Shown here: positions 11,895-23,670 of the stretch, piece after piece
How the letters are laid out: each line of letters begins with the position of its first letter
How positions within the stretch are numbered: the first letter of the stretch is position 1
Origin: Chinchilla lanigera
Lineage: Eukaryota; Chordata; Mammalia; Rodentia; Chinchillidae
Length of the DNA stretch: 64,000 nucleotides
NCBI RefSeq assembly: GCF_000276665.1
Contig: NW_004955417.1
Coordinates: 20,189,539 to 20,253,538, forward strand
Direction of reading: 5' to 3'
Made by a program: the position numbers and the translations under genes
The notes under the pieces: model-generated
What the model saw: the letters and a program-made list of their open reading frames with translations, nothing else
Told to the model about the DNA's origin: nothing
Databases searched by the model: none

Positions 11895-12086
11895 TCCCAG
11901 TTCGTAACCATGGAAACCCAAAACCTATTTAGGATCTGAATCAGAACTAGCTGATGCCCACTTGCTGATTTGCAAGTCAGGGATGAAGAGTGGCTGGCCT
12001 CAAATTAAAGCTCCGCTTGCTCCCAATAGAATCTTCCTGGTTTCTTGTAGAATACAGCCTGAATTCTGCCATTACAATCAGTTACA
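11888..12086 (+). mobile_element. ERV LTR-like 3' segment, sense
   Basis: The sequence TGTAACATCCCAG...ACCATGGAAACCC is followed by a poly-A-like ATTAAA directly before GCTCCGCTTGCTCCCAAT, and may end at GTTACA. This order resembles the U3-R-U5 order of gammaretrovirus-like LTRs. It abuts the antisense LTR-like segment and overlaps its last 7 bases. It may be a truncated second LTR, or the two calls may be parts of one unusual LTR. Confidence 0.4.
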
Positions 12087-14059
12087 AAGGCAGCAAAGAC
12101 AGGGGTTACGTAAAGGGAGAAGTGTTCCTTTATAGGGCCTCCCGGACATGTCCCCTTGGCCTTGGTGGGCATCCTGGATAGGCTCTTACTTAAAATGTTA
12201 ATTTTTTCCCTTCAGAATCAAAATTCCAGCAATAATGGAGAGGAAAACAAAACAAAGAGAAACTGAATGGTAGCGAGACACAGTCTAAAGTTTTCCCACA
12301 TGACATTTATTTGAGGTATTTAACTTCTGTGGCTATTCTGCAGCTATATCCTCAACATGAAGAAAGCCACACAGATCAGACAGGACTTTCTCCTTTTGTT
12401 CTGACTGGGACTACACTAATAGTTCACAGTCTGATGGAAAGAAAAAGAATTAAATCATCCCTAAAATTCTGTCCTAATGTACAAGTTCATTAAAAGCTAG
12501 GCAGGAATGAATTTAAACTTTTCAAAGGATTCTCTGATCCGTCTAAAATAACAGGCCTGAGAAAGGATTCGTTTACAAAGAACGCTGTCATTATGAAGTT
12601 ATTAGCAATAGCTGTAGTGGGTCTTCAAACACACAGACTTCCTTTCTCCCAAACTTGGAGCTTTCATGAAGTTTAGAAGTTAAATTAATCTTGTTATTGC
12701 TTTTGATTCTTTCTTTCCTGTTTATTTCTAATTCATTACAGGATGTGACTCACACAGAGTGATAGAATTCAAACTGCCTTTAAATTGACACCCAGAGCTC
12801 AGTGTTGGATTCACTGTCACTTGTCCTTTATAAACTGATCCCATCCCCACAGTCTTACTTTAATTCTGCAAATATCTAGTACATCACTGTGCTGTGTATG
12901 CAAACTGCCATACTAGGTGATGGCCCATTGAAATCGTTTTAGGAAAAAGTTGTAGAAAACACATCTAGCTTTCTAAAAATATCTCAAATCTATATAGATT
13001 AGAGGAAACTTTTTTTTCTCCAACTAGTCATGTTATTGACATATGGAATTTGCAGAACTAATCAGTTAAAATGCAAGGAGACAACTTTAAATTTTAGTAG
13101 AGCAAGCCTAAAACTCGGAATCTAAATTCCAAGCAAAACCAAGGAAGGGAGGTAAGAAGGATATTTATTAAAGTATTTGAAAAATAATTTTATGAGCTTA
13201 TTTATACAAATAGAGACACATTAATAGCCCAAATATTGAAAAGAGAATAGTGATATTTCGGTATATCTCACCATTTAATATTTCTGTAATTTATTATCAT
13301 ACATACATATGAAATCTTGAATAACATTAATAATTGTATGTTCAAAACTGTAATGACATATAGTATATTTGTTTTCTCTACTAGTAGTTATGAATTGTCC
13401 CAAATTCTACAGTCTCTTGTAATAATTTGGTTATTTGTGACTTGATTAACTGACATTTGATTAATATTAAATAAACCCATACGAGATCAAGACAAATCTA
13501 ATCACCATTTTGAATGATGTCATCATTGATTTCACCCATGTGTTCTGGTCATGGGGAATGTAATTTTTTTTGAAAGATGCAAGATTCACTGATAAATTCA
13601 TATTCAAAGTGAGTTTTGGCATTGATGTTTGTGACTTAAAAGATAATCTTATGTCTTCAATTTCTTTCTCAATAAATGTACCTAGTGTTATTTGTCATTG
13701 AAACCACACATAAAATTTGTGAAGCACTATATGCTAAAGTACTTTCTAAACTCTCAAAAGCTATTTAAACCTGTTTTAGCTGTATGCTGGCTGTATGTTT
13801 TAATTCATGTGGACTACATGCATATAGTTTATGTATTTTAACTTTTTTGGCAAAAACAGTAAGGCCACCCACAATAATTAATGTAGGTGTTTGGAGGTAT
13901 TAGAAATAGAGACTTATATTTTATACTTTGAATCTAAATATATAAAATTCAATGAAATGTGGTATTTAAAAATATTCAGACATGAGCATTAGAAAACCAT
14001 TTTAAATTCATGCATTCTTTTATATGTGTCAATTTTAGAAATAATTCATTCAAAACAAA
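12087..14059. other. Unassigned AT-rich sequence
   Basis: No gene or confident repeat was recognised. The first 100 bases (to about 12180) are still GC-richer and may belong to the preceding LTR-like insertion. Confidence 0.45.
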
Positions 14060-14068
14060 TGATACCAC

Positions 14069-14117
<49 letters not shown>

Positions 14118-14190
14118 GTACCGGGATTCAAACTTAGGATCTTGCGCTTGCCAAGCAAGCACTTGTGCCACTGAGCTACTTCCCTAGCCC
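14069..14190 (-). repeat. ID SINE, antisense, long A-tail
   Basis: On the plus strand a long T tract (about 35 bases with few interruptions) leads into GGTACCGGGATTCAAAC, TTGCGCTTGCCAAGC and GAGCTACTTCCCTAGCCC. Imperfect target duplications TGATACCAC (14060-14068) and TGATGCCAC (14191-14199) flank it. A 60-codon minus-strand ORF with a polylysine stretch is simply the translated A-tail. Confidence 0.9.
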
Positions 14191-14204
14191 TGATGCCACA
14201 TTTC

Positions 14205-16007
14205 TAGGGTCACACATAAGAAGACATAAGCTTGGATTACAGTGTTTTGCTGGCACAATAACCACAAGTTGAAAAGGACCATTAAGCCTGGGAAACAGAC
14301 TTGGTCTGGTTCTTCATAGTTTTACACATAACAGAAGTTAAGGGTTGTGTCTACAGGTATTTGTTTTTTGATGTTGTTTTACCACTAGGCATTAGAATTT
14401 TGCTTTGTACTTCTTCAGCTGGTATATTCAGGAGATCAAATCATACATGCAGAAGAGTCACATTACATTTCACATGGTAAAGTTAAGCAGGACAGTTAAC
14501 TAAAGTGTTCCTGGTTCTGGAAGTTTCATGAAGGAGGAAATTGGGAGATTAAGGCTTGAAACTGAATGGATTGTAAAAGTGTATCAAGATTTCATGTGTC
14601 ATCCATAACACAGCTGTACTAGCTCACATCCAACCACCCTCCCTATCCTCCAAACTCCAGCTACTTTGAACTGCTAATAATTCCTGGAAAAGCTCAGAGC
14701 TTTTGAAATTTTTCAGTATTCCCACTGACCATTCACCCTTTCTACAGGAAAATTTCAAGGTTTCATTTTAATATTCCATTAATTTCATAATAGTTTTATT
14801 GCATTTGCAAAATATTTCTTACTGAGCTTTTCGTAAGACTCTATCTATATTTCATCCTTATTGCTTCAATGCCTGTATTATAATACTTAACATTTAAAGG
14901 ATAATAGATTGAAATGTAATCTATTCTGCAACAAAAAAGAATTAATGTCCTTAAACAAAGGCAACACTGGATTTTCATCTGGACTTTATCTTGTTTATAA
15001 AACTCAAAATACATGTTGTACCTAAATTTCAATTGTAAATTATGATAAATAATCTTTATACCAATTCTAGGATTACAGAATCCATGTCAGTTTGAAAGCA
15101 CCCATCAGGTTTTGATTTTCTACTTTGTTTTATTGATATATTTATGTAATCATAAACATTTTACCAAGTATTCAGAAAGTAAGAATTTAACAATTTGGTC
15201 AAGTGATTTAGCATAATTTTACCCAGCTGGTGGAATATGAACCTATCTAAGAATATATTTACAGGAATTTGTTGTCATTCAGTTTTTGTTCATTTTTTGG
15301 ACTCTGAAATTCTTATTCAGAAGACTCTGCTTTGGACCACCTCACAGTAGCCTTTGCTGGAGTGCTTCACTTGTTCTCTGGGTATTGATTTTTTTTTCCC
15401 TTTGAAAAATTCAATTTATGCCAAAAATTTAATGCTTTAAAATCAATGCAGTAAGCAATGCAGGTAAAAGCTTAACTTTGTCATCATTTTAAGCATCTAC
15501 TGAACCATTTTTGCAGTAAAATGAAATCGCATCTGAAAAAAATCAACCAGAAGTCAAAAGGGAAGTGCGATGGAAGGCTGCAAAGAGAACAATAACACGT
15601 CAATAAGTTGTTCACCGAGGAGGCTTTAAGCGGTATGATGGAGACAATAACAGTGCCGATGGGATGATAAATTGAAACACAGAGAGAAGGTCAGAAACAA
15701 CACAGCTCACTTTCATTCTGGGCTGGTGCAATCTTCCATTCATTTCCCTCGCACACCATAGCCCTCAGAGTGGGCGAGCAAGCTATACATTCTGGAAAAG
15801 TCTTTACTGTACTTTGATAAGACAACTGATTGTCCTGTGTGTGTGATATAGCAAACCCCCTGATCATGTTTATCTCCTCATTTGACAATTATTTATGTTC
15901 CTATTTTATGCTGAGGGCACATAGATGCTTCCTCAATGATATGTCTACACTGGAGTGCTTGCCTTTAGTTTGTTAAATGCTTTCTCTACCTCCCTCCCTT
16001 TGTTCCT
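14205..16007. other. Unassigned AT-rich sequence
   Basis: No gene or confident repeat was recognised. Short minus-strand ORFs at 14841-15032 and 15691-15888 carry no recognisable domain. Confidence 0.45.
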
Positions 16008-16118
16008 TTAGTTTAGTTTGAGGCAGGTTCTTACTAAATTACCAAGGTGACCTTGAACTTAAGTTTCTCCTGCCTCTGCCTCCCAGAGTGCTGAGTGTAC
16101 AGGCCTATGCATCAAACT
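16008..16118 (-). repeat. B1 SINE, antisense, diverged
   Basis: Reversed B1 words remain in order: TTGAGGCAGGTTCTTACTAA, CCTTGAACTTAAG, TGCCTCTGCCTCCCAGAGTG and CTGAGTGTACAGGCCTATG. It is a heavily mutated copy without a clear tail. Confidence 0.6.
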
Positions 16119-16628
16119 GAGCTCTTTCTTTCCTTCTTATACTTAGTTACTGCATTGATAAGGTGGCTTTCTGGTCAGAGGAAAGATTTCTCTGTTTTAA
16201 CCAAGTTAATCAGTCTAAACGGATTCAAATCTGGACATCACAAAATTTTCCTTCTTAGGAGCGGGTTTTGGTTTCTGTTTTGTTTTGTTTTTCCATATCT
16301 GAAAACTGCTACAAAAGTCAAATTATACTCGCTTGATAATCACGTTAAAAATGTAAATTTTCAAAACCCACCTCCAAAGAGTTTCATGTTGTAAGTCTTG
16401 CTTTGGCGCTATGGATGAATCCCACACAATGGTTCAAAAATCTATACTTTAAGCAATACAATTTTAAGGTTTACTATGTTCTTTTTGTAGGGTTGGAGAT
16501 ATATTTCTAGGTTTAAATGTAGCTTCTCCCATAAGACACTCAAAAATGTTTAAGTATGGCTATGTCTTGTCTGGTTATGAGATATTTTGTTATAAAGTTT
16601 ATTCCCTCTCTCTTTTTCTTCCCTCTCT

Positions 16629-16670
<42 letters not shown>

Positions 16671-17937
16671 TTTTAAAATCTCAAATAATTGTCCATATGA
16701 GAAGAGAATATAAACTCTCTTGATTGTATAAAATATACTGATGTGATAGCTAGAACACAGTAAAAAGGAGAAAATTTTTGCAGAGAACATCTCTAAAAGT
16801 TATGATTTTAAGTTGGACCATTGCACAAGTCCAGAGGTTTTTATGTTTTTATTTTTTTCAACACTGAACCTACAAAGTCATGTCAAGCACAAAGGACTGG
16901 GAATGTCAGCACCCCGATTAACCCAGGTTGTCTGAATTGTCATCTCTTGGAAGTGACATTTCCCTTTCTGTTGCTGTGACACACTTCTTGGATAAAGTGT
17001 TCCAGTTTGGGTGCAACCTGCCTTATGTTCTTCTATGGTCAAACACAGATTCAGGTCAACTACAGGTATTACAGGAAACTTTAACTTTTATCAAAAAGTG
17101 GTATTTCTCTCAAAACACACTTTCCACATTCACATATATTTCTTGTAACTACAGCGTTTCTCAGAGTTTCCCAAACCTTAAAAGACTGCCAGTAGGAGTA
17201 GATCTATGGACAAAACAATAAAGAGTTTATGACGTGAGGTGTGTATACCTATTTTTACAAAAATGCACAAGTAGATCAGCATGTAGCTTTTCATCCTAAT
17301 TACTATATCTATTATCTTCTGTACTCTGTTACAATTACTTGGTGGCTAACTTTTTTTTTTTCTTGGTGGCTAACTTTAAGAGGAATTTATAACAACTCCT
17401 ATTCTCTTAAAAATAGAATATGATAAATGGAAAAATTTTAAATGCATTCTTTTGAAAATGCCCTGAAAATTTAGAATGTAAACCTATCTGTTTTTCTCCT
17501 CTTTCTATTAATTTTAGTATAATGAAAGTATATTTACCTAAGGAACTTCCAGGTTCCAACAAGGAAAATAAAAATTTATTGCCAGTTTTGTTACTTCCTA
17601 AAATGTTTTAAACTATTTGAGTGAAATTTATAAGGTGCTGGTAATTTACTATGTTTAATTCAATTGGAGTTACCCATATTGGTGTTTAAAAGAAGGAAGT
17701 TTCTTTTCTATGAGATAGTAATCCAGGATACAATTCAACTTGTTTCAATCTCTAAATCAACTCTACCTCAGCAGTTCTCAATTTATCCTGGGGGGCAGGA
17801 ACCAAGAATGGTCTCAACTGAAGCCTGAGTGATTTGGGTTAGATAGAAAGAAGAAGAAATTCCTGATATTGGACTCTAAAGCCTTGGAATGTATTACAGA
17901 GGGAAGTTATGCAATCTCTTCTTTATCAGCGTGTTTA
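16119..17937. other. Unassigned sequence with microsatellite
   Basis: No gene was recognised. The 99- and 97-codon plus-strand ORFs (16095-16394, 16928-17221) have no domain features. Contains a CA microsatellite, and a direct duplication of CTTGGTGGCTAACTTT with a 24-bp period (17338 and 17362). Confidence 0.45.
16630..16670. repeat. (CA)n microsatellite
   Basis: About 20 nearly pure CA units, ending in a single CATACAC interruption. Likely polymorphic in length. Confidence 0.97.
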
Positions 17938-17942
17938 AAAAT

Positions 17943-18355
17943 TGTGGTGAACACATAACTGGTGAACACATAAAACAGATGAAAATTGCTGGGCTATTGG
18001 GTGGAGGAAAAAATGTCAGTTTGACCCAAGAAAGAGAAACTGTGCTTGACTGTTAGTTTAGTTTGAAAACAATGTATGCATCTAAGAACGTTCTGAACTC
18101 TGCAATATCTGTTTGCTGGAGCCGATAAGTTCCGCTTTTCCGCGCTTGCAAAAAAAAAAAAAAAAAAAATTGTTCACCTGAGCCAACCAGGATGTGGTTT
18201 TCAAGCTTAAAAGCTCAAATGTTCTTTGGTTCGGGGCAGCTCAGCATCTCCCTGCGTGGAGAACAGACTGACAGCCGCTGGCCCGGCTAATAAAAGCTCT
18301 TAAAATTCCAATTTGGATTCTGGTCTCAGTTCTTTATTCAGGGTAACCCGTTACA
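17943..18355 (+). mobile_element. Solo ERV LTR with 5-bp target duplication
   Basis: The LTR runs from TGTGGTGAACACATAAC to GGGTAACCCGTTACA. A perfect 5-bp duplication, AAAAT, flanks it (17938-17942 and 18356-18360). The poly-A signal AATAAA lies in GGCTAATAAAAGCTC, followed by a short R/U5 starting near TTTGGATTCTGGTCTC. An unusual run of about 20 A (around 18150-18169) sits in the U3 region after TTTTCCGCGCTTGC. It is not of the MaLR subfamily seen elsewhere. No internal coding region is attached. Confidence 0.8.
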
Positions 18356-18360
18356 AAAAT

Positions 18361-18849
18361 ATTACAAAATCTATGTCCTCCTGTTAAGGTATGAGAACTT
18401 TCTTTACTAACTAAGGATGCCCTCTAATATGTCCCCAAAGCTATGGAAGTCTATCAGCCTTTTATTTTTTTTTTAATTTCATGGTTTACATTTAAGAAAA
18501 ATAAATTTGCCCTATTCTCTGCTATGGTTGATGGTTTTCATATATAGTTGAATAGAAATTATTGATCTTGCTAGTTAACAAAATTTAAGCCAAAGAATTT
18601 CACTGTTTGTGATATATTCCTTTGAGTAAATGATTTTAGTTTTCAAAAGAATAACTTAACTGTCACAATTACTAAATAGATTTTATAATTCACCATGGAA
18701 GTTCCTTACAGAAGAAATCTTTCTTGTGACCCTTTTGAACTGTCAATAGTGCAAATGATTTACAGAATGCCACTTAATTACTTTAATACCACAATTAGAA
18801 TTTCTGTAGCAATTTTGAGCATGCTTCATATTATGAACTTGATTACTCT
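18361..18849. other. Unassigned AT-rich sequence
   Basis: No gene or repeat was recognised. Overlapping short ORFs on both strands (18695-18985) are not convincing. Confidence 0.4.
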
Positions 18850-19127
18850 GAGATCTACCCAGGGGAATGGTAGGACATATGCCAAGGTGTGTCTGGGTGG
18901 GGCATAGAGGTGTGATTGTGGGTATTATATATACTCCCTTGTTTCTTTCTCTCCAACACTGTTTCCCTGATCTGCCTCCTGGCAATCATGAACTAAGCAA
19001 CTTTGCTCTGCCCTGTCCTTCCACTATGAAGTTTCTGCCTTGGGGCCAGCTGACCATGAACTAAATCTCCTTAAAACATGAGTCACATGAATGTCATTCA
19101 TTGGGGCTAATGCGGGAAGGCTAATAC
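18850..19127 (+). mobile_element. Degraded MaLR LTR, 3' part
   Basis: The 3' half of an ORR1-like LTR can be traced: TCCCTTGTTTCTTTCTCTCC, CATGAACTAAGCAACTTTG, AAGTTTCTGCCTTGGGGCC, ACCATGAACTAAATCTCC, and an end resembling GGCTAATACAA. The poly-A signal and the terminal TTTTGTC block have mutated away. The 5' boundary is uncertain and no target duplication was found. It is older or of a different subfamily from the copies at 8.2 and 59.0 kb. Confidence 0.5.
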
Positions 19128-20279
19128 AAAACTGTATTACAAACAATCAAAATACTACCTCTGCTACAAGGCATTTGTTTAGAGGACTGTCCCTCTTCTG
19201 AGATTTAAGAATTTATAATTAAAGCAGTGCTGGGAAAGATGATCACTAAAGCTCATTTAAGCTCCTTGTGCTCTGGTTATTTGAAAGAATTGGCAGAGTC
19301 AAGAACTATGTGGAAAGAATTCGAAATTTCTAATTTCTTCTTCTCTTCCTTCATTGCATATATTGTTTCACACTTGTAATTTAAAGGTATATGTGAAGTA
19401 GAAATTTTAAAAGTAGAAATTGTTCATTTCCTATTATGTTCACTACATGAGCATCATATACTTGAATTTATGTAATTTAAAAACTAAGCAACTTAAGATT
19501 GCTTATTGAAATCATCAGTTACTAACAATCTACCATACTTTTTTCTGTAAACATATTCAGATAGTTAGAATTTATCCAAAGTGTATTATTTAATAACTAA
19601 GTTAAATGTCTTATAAAGAATAATGAAATAAATAAGGCATTATTTAATAACAGCTCAAAGATCACATCATTTTATTCTTATTTCCCTATACAAATATAGC
19701 ACTTTTTCTTAAAATTTAACTTAAGAAATGTTTAAAATGCCAGTCAAAACATTCATAAATAAAATCTATCTGGTTGCACTGTCTTTATTATTCAGGTATG
19801 TGAGGAATGGAAAATGCCCTAAATGCTCTGTGCTGGTTCAAACAGGTACACACCCACATTACTGTTAACAAAAGATTATGATACCAAATTATTTCTTGGA
19901 ATGTGTAAAGTTCATCTTATTATATTTATTCATAAACTTCCAAATTATAAATTATTATGAATTATTACCTTTCAAAGTTGTTTATAAATAAGCCTTTATA
20001 TTTCAGGAGAACATGTTTTTGGAAAGCAGTAATATAGAAGGAGCTAAATCAACAAATCAACTCACAAAAGCATTATTTCAAGCTAGGGTATAATTGTATC
20101 ACTGAAACAAAAGACAAATATGTAGTACTTAAAAGAAAATGAAATGTGTAATTTGTAAGGAGAATGATAAGGCAGTAGAATGAAATTAGTTGATGTTATA
20201 TGTAATGATGAAGCAATTATGGGAATGATAAAGAGTGGATCGAGATTACGGTCTCTCATACGCAATAGAAAAGCGATTT
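19128..20279. other. Unassigned AT-rich sequence
   Basis: No gene or confident repeat was recognised in this very AT-rich kilobase. Confidence 0.45.
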
Positions 20280-20931
20280 CCTCTAAGACTCTGTCTCATT
20301 GCTGAGACAAAATGCCCAACCCCCAAAATTAAGAAAGGAGAGGTTTATTTAGCTTACAGTTTGTAGAGGTTTTGGTCTATACTCAGCTGGCTCCAAGGCA
20401 GAGTGGCACTTGTCAGAGGGCAACATTGCATGGCGGCAGAACAGCAAAGCAACAAGAGCAAAAGGGAGGAGGGGCAGAGAGAGCAAGCCTCTTTTCCTCC
20501 CTTACGTCGTAAGCAGGCTATCCCCACCTAGGGAGCATGTAGCAATCACATAATCTCCATGCCTTCCTCTTGCACAGGTTCAAGATGAATCCCTGCTGAG
20601 TCACTAAATTAACCTTCTTGTTGTTGTTGTTTTGTTTTTGTCTTCTTGAGACAGGGTCTTCCTATGCAGTTCAGGCCAGTCTTGAGCTCACTTTATAGAC
20701 TAGGCTGGTCTTGAACTCACAATGATCCACCTGCCTCAGTCTCCTGAGGGGTGCTGGGATTACAGGCATGTGCTACCACACCCAGCTTAAATTAACCTTC
20801 TCACATTGACGCAATGAACAACACCCTACAGCAGGAAAGGCATATCCTTTTCATCCCAGCATGTAGAACTGCTGAGTCACTTAGCCAAACTTCTAGACTT
20901 TGAAAGTTGACACAATGTATCAACCATAACA
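20280..20931 (-). mobile_element. MaLR LTR, antisense, interrupted by a B1
   Basis: Begins near CTGTCTCATTGCTGAGAC, contains the reversed poly-A region GAGGTTTATTTAGCTTACAG and ends CAACCATAACA, the reverse of the TGTTATGG LTR start. A B1 element (20619-20788) splits it. The LTR resumes after the B1 with the same CTAAATTAACC words, which shows the insertion is secondary. The 3' LTR terminus is decayed and no LTR target duplication is visible. Confidence 0.85.
20619..20788 (-). repeat. B1 SINE, antisense, inside a MaLR LTR
   Basis: A (GTT)n/T-rich tail precedes CTTGAGACAGGGTCTTCC, AGGCTGGTCTTGAACTCAC and GTGCTGGGATTACAGGC, all reversed B1 landmarks including the internal duplication. Perfect 13-bp target duplications of AAATTAACCTTCT (20606-20618 and 20789-20801) bracket it, which proves it landed in an existing LTR. 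Confidence 0.93.
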
Positions 20932-20983
20932 GCCTCCTGTTTCTTTAGAGGGAGGGCATGGTAACACATTTGTCAAGGCAAAC

Positions 20984-21260
20984 TGTTAGGCTTGGCATGA
21001 GTAAGAGGCAAAACAAAGGAAAAAGAGCCTTTACTGCCCAGCAAAGGAAGGCTGCACAGAGAGATGCAAAGACCTTCTGAAGGGGGTGGCTGGGAAAAAA
21101 GAATACACTGGGCTAGGTTGGGGGTGGAGCTTATGGGGTGATCTGAGTCATGTGACTGACACTGATTGGTTGCTGCATGTGTGAAAGAAAACAGGAAGTT
21201 ATAGTGGAGGGGGCAGAAGTTGGTCTGGAAGACATATGGTTGTCTCTGGGCCACGCCATG
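20984..21260 (-). mobile_element. Probable ERV LTR fragment, antisense
   Basis: Starts TGTTAGGCTTGGCATGAG, followed by a reversed poly-A-like region (AGAGCCTTTACTGCCC) and a GC-balanced body unlike the AT-rich flanks. This is the usual appearance of the 3' end of an antisense LTR. The far boundary and target duplication were not found. A 93-codon minus-strand ORF here has no retroviral motif. Confidence 0.4.
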
Positions 21261-22029
21261 TTAAATCACTGCCATGATGACTTGGCAGAAATTTGTATGG
21301 ACAGAAAACCATCACAAGCCATGTGTGCAAGGTAAGGAACGATGCAATCGCAGGAGAAGGGTGACCTTGTTGTGTATTTCATAGCAAATGCTGTTACTTC
21401 CATGCTGTGTTTATTTATATTGTTCTGTGAGTTTCCTTTTCAGTATATAATTTTATTATTAAAGAGATGAAATAACTTCTTGAGAGTTGAGAACATATAT
21501 ATTTACTGAAATCTGGGACCCTGGCATATTTATGTTTTGTACTCTTGATCTTCAACTGAAATAAAAATGTATTAAAGTTGATCATAAAACTGCACAATTT
21601 CAATATAAAGCACAATTCAGATGGACACTTAAACAAATCACTAACTCCCTTTCCCGTAGCCCACATGCCAGCCAGAGGAGGGGGCACTTGTTTTCTTTCT
21701 TTCTTTTTTTTTTTTTTTGATGAAACATTGAACAACTGAAATGACTGTGACAACCGGAAGCATGGCTAGATGTCATTTTGATAGTGAAGCTTTCCAGAGA
21801 AGCTTCCAAGAGGAAAAAAGAAAAAGAAACATATGAAAAGTTGTGCTCTTGTTTGTAGCACTATTTTATATATCAGCACTGAAATATTAATATTCACCTG
21901 AAGAAATAATAAACAGGTGCCTGAAGGACTCTTGAAAGAAGATAATCATGGAATTTGATGCTTCATGTGAAATCCGTTAAACAGAATGTACATGGTTTTT
22001 AGAAGTTCTTAGGAGAATTTGAACTTCAT
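21261..22029. other. Unassigned sequence
   Basis: No gene was recognised. The 112- and 69-codon minus-strand ORFs (21415-21809) are threaded through a T tract at 21690-21718, seen as a lysine run, and lack domain features. Confidence 0.45.
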
Positions 22030-22460
22030 GTATAAATCAAATTGCATGAGTCTACTATATAACCTTGATAAGATATTCCCATCTCATATATATGTTGCAA
22101 ATATCTTCTCCCCATCTGGCTTGATTTTTCTATTTTCTTATAAATGTCTTTTGAAACAAGCAATTTTGAAGTTTGATAAAGGCCAATGCATAGCTTTATT
22201 CCATGGCCTGTGCTTTTTTAATTTTGTGTAAGATCTCTTTGCCAATTTCCAGGTGGAAAAGTTCAATTGACTCAGATTAATTTCTTCCACATAGATATTC
22301 TGTTGTTAAAAAGACTTTCCCTATCCTGTTAAATCTATTTGTACTTTCACAGAAAACAATGTATCTATAGTGTGTGTGATCATTTCTGGGATCTCTTTTC
22401 TGTTCTATTACTTTATTTGTTTATCTTTATACCAGTACCACAAAATATGATTACGATTAT
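22030..22460 (-). mobile_element. Old L1 LINE fragment (ORF2 region), antisense
   Basis: The plus strand reads as a reversed L1 ORF2 segment: GCAAATATCTTCTCCCCATC, TGTCTTTTGAAACAAGC, AATTTTGAAGTTTGATAAAG, then the paired words TTCTGTTCTATTAC and TTTATACCAGTACCAC. It has many stops and decayed positions, so it is a dead, old copy. Its partner in the opposite direction follows directly. Confidence 0.75.
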
Positions 22461-22519
22461 AGCATTTCCACAAGGTTATATAAACAATCATAAACACATA
22501 AAAGATTTTCAATATTATT

Positions 22520-22860
22520 TTAATGAAAATAATATAAAATACAAACACTGAGACATCACAAAACATCCATGAGATGAACTAAAATTAAAATATTATCAAT
22601 ACCAAGTGTTGGAGAGGGTGAAAAGAAACTGGAATTATATCTCTGTGGGAGGATGACATCAAATTGTTTATCCATGATGCAAACTGTCAGCATAATTTAA
22701 AATTAAAATGAGTATGTTATGATCTAGCAATCCAATCATAAATATTTGATGAAAAAATACATCTACATACTGTACTGTTGATGATGCAATCATTCTAGCT
22801 TTCTGCACTGTAGCAAATTATTTTAAGAAATTCCAATATACATCATTTAGAGATAAAAAA
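22520..22860 (+). mobile_element. Old L1 LINE fragment (ORF2 3' end), sense
   Basis: The words CAATACCAAGTGTTGGAGAGG, GAAACTGGAATTATATCTC and GTATGTTATGATCTAGCAATCC follow the order of the L1 ORF2 3' end in the sense direction. With the preceding antisense fragment it makes a head-to-head L1 pair. It is strongly diverged. Confidence 0.65.
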
Positions 22861-23539
22861 TGTGATGTGTTTTTACAATGAAAAGAAATTAGAAGTAGCA
22901 TACGACTAATAACTAGCTATACACCCAAAACTTAGACGATGTTACAAGAATTGCACTCAGCAAAGAAGCTACACCTAAAAGCACTGGCAGCCTTATCCAG
23001 TTTTTATGAAGTTAGGAACATCAGTGCTGTAGTCTCTGTAGAAAGATCAGGAAAGAATAGGAAGAAAGCTTCTAGGGTGATCCTTAGTGTCTATAGTTTG
23101 AATGGAGTTTTGGTTTTGAGGATGTATACATTTACCAAGAGGTAAAAGCTAGATTTCATTTTGATAGTACCTGCAATGTACCTCCAAGACCTGTGCTTTC
23201 AATTTGTTGCATTGAAATAAAAATATCTGTGCATGTAGTGGTTTTCAGTATGAATGCTTTTTCTTTATTTTTAAATTTGTAACCTATGAAGGGATATTTC
23301 CAATGTTTTGGGGGATGGTTAGGTGAATTCCTATTTTATAAATTTTTAAATCCCTTAATTTCCTAATAGCTCTCAAAATCCACTCTGCAGCACATTGTAC
23401 AGGGGCTCTTCCTCCTGTCCACTGCTGGCAGCTCTATGTCACAGTGTATCTAGGGTTAACGTTCCCATCTACAATATCTGAGAGACGCTCTCTGGATACA
23501 GCATAAAAACACAATGAAAACCCATGATTACAAGTCACA
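22861..23539. other. Unassigned sequence
   Basis: No gene was recognised. A 68-codon plus-strand ORF (22939-23145) lacks domain features. A slightly GC-richer block occurs at 23380-23500. Confidence 0.4.
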
Positions 23540-23670
23540 CTGCCTTAGTTTAAAAGCTGACTAAATTGCTTATTAGCTGGTGGGATTCTGGGGCAATTAT
23601 TTAGCTTTTCAAATCTTTGGCTTTTTTCTTTATAAAAAAAGAATAATCATTTTAACCTTAATATTTAACT
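23540..23670 (+). repeat. MIR SINE fragment, sense
   Basis: The core words of a MIR element remain in order: GCTTATTAGCTGGTGGGATTC, then GGGCAATTATTTAGC, then CTTTGGCTTTTTTC and TTTATAAAAAAAG. This is the usual MIR layout around the ACTTAACCTCTCTG-type core. It is very diverged. Confidence 0.5.

Noticed and set aside
14069..14190. tRNA gene candidate (A and B box-like blocks)
   Set aside because: The tRNA-like blocks here and at the other ID loci belong to ID SINEs with A-tails and target duplications; no cloverleaf of a functional tRNA was seen.
16630..16670. CRISPR-like regular repeats
   Set aside because: Only simple CA repeats; there are no spaced direct repeats anywhere in the window and the DNA is mammalian.
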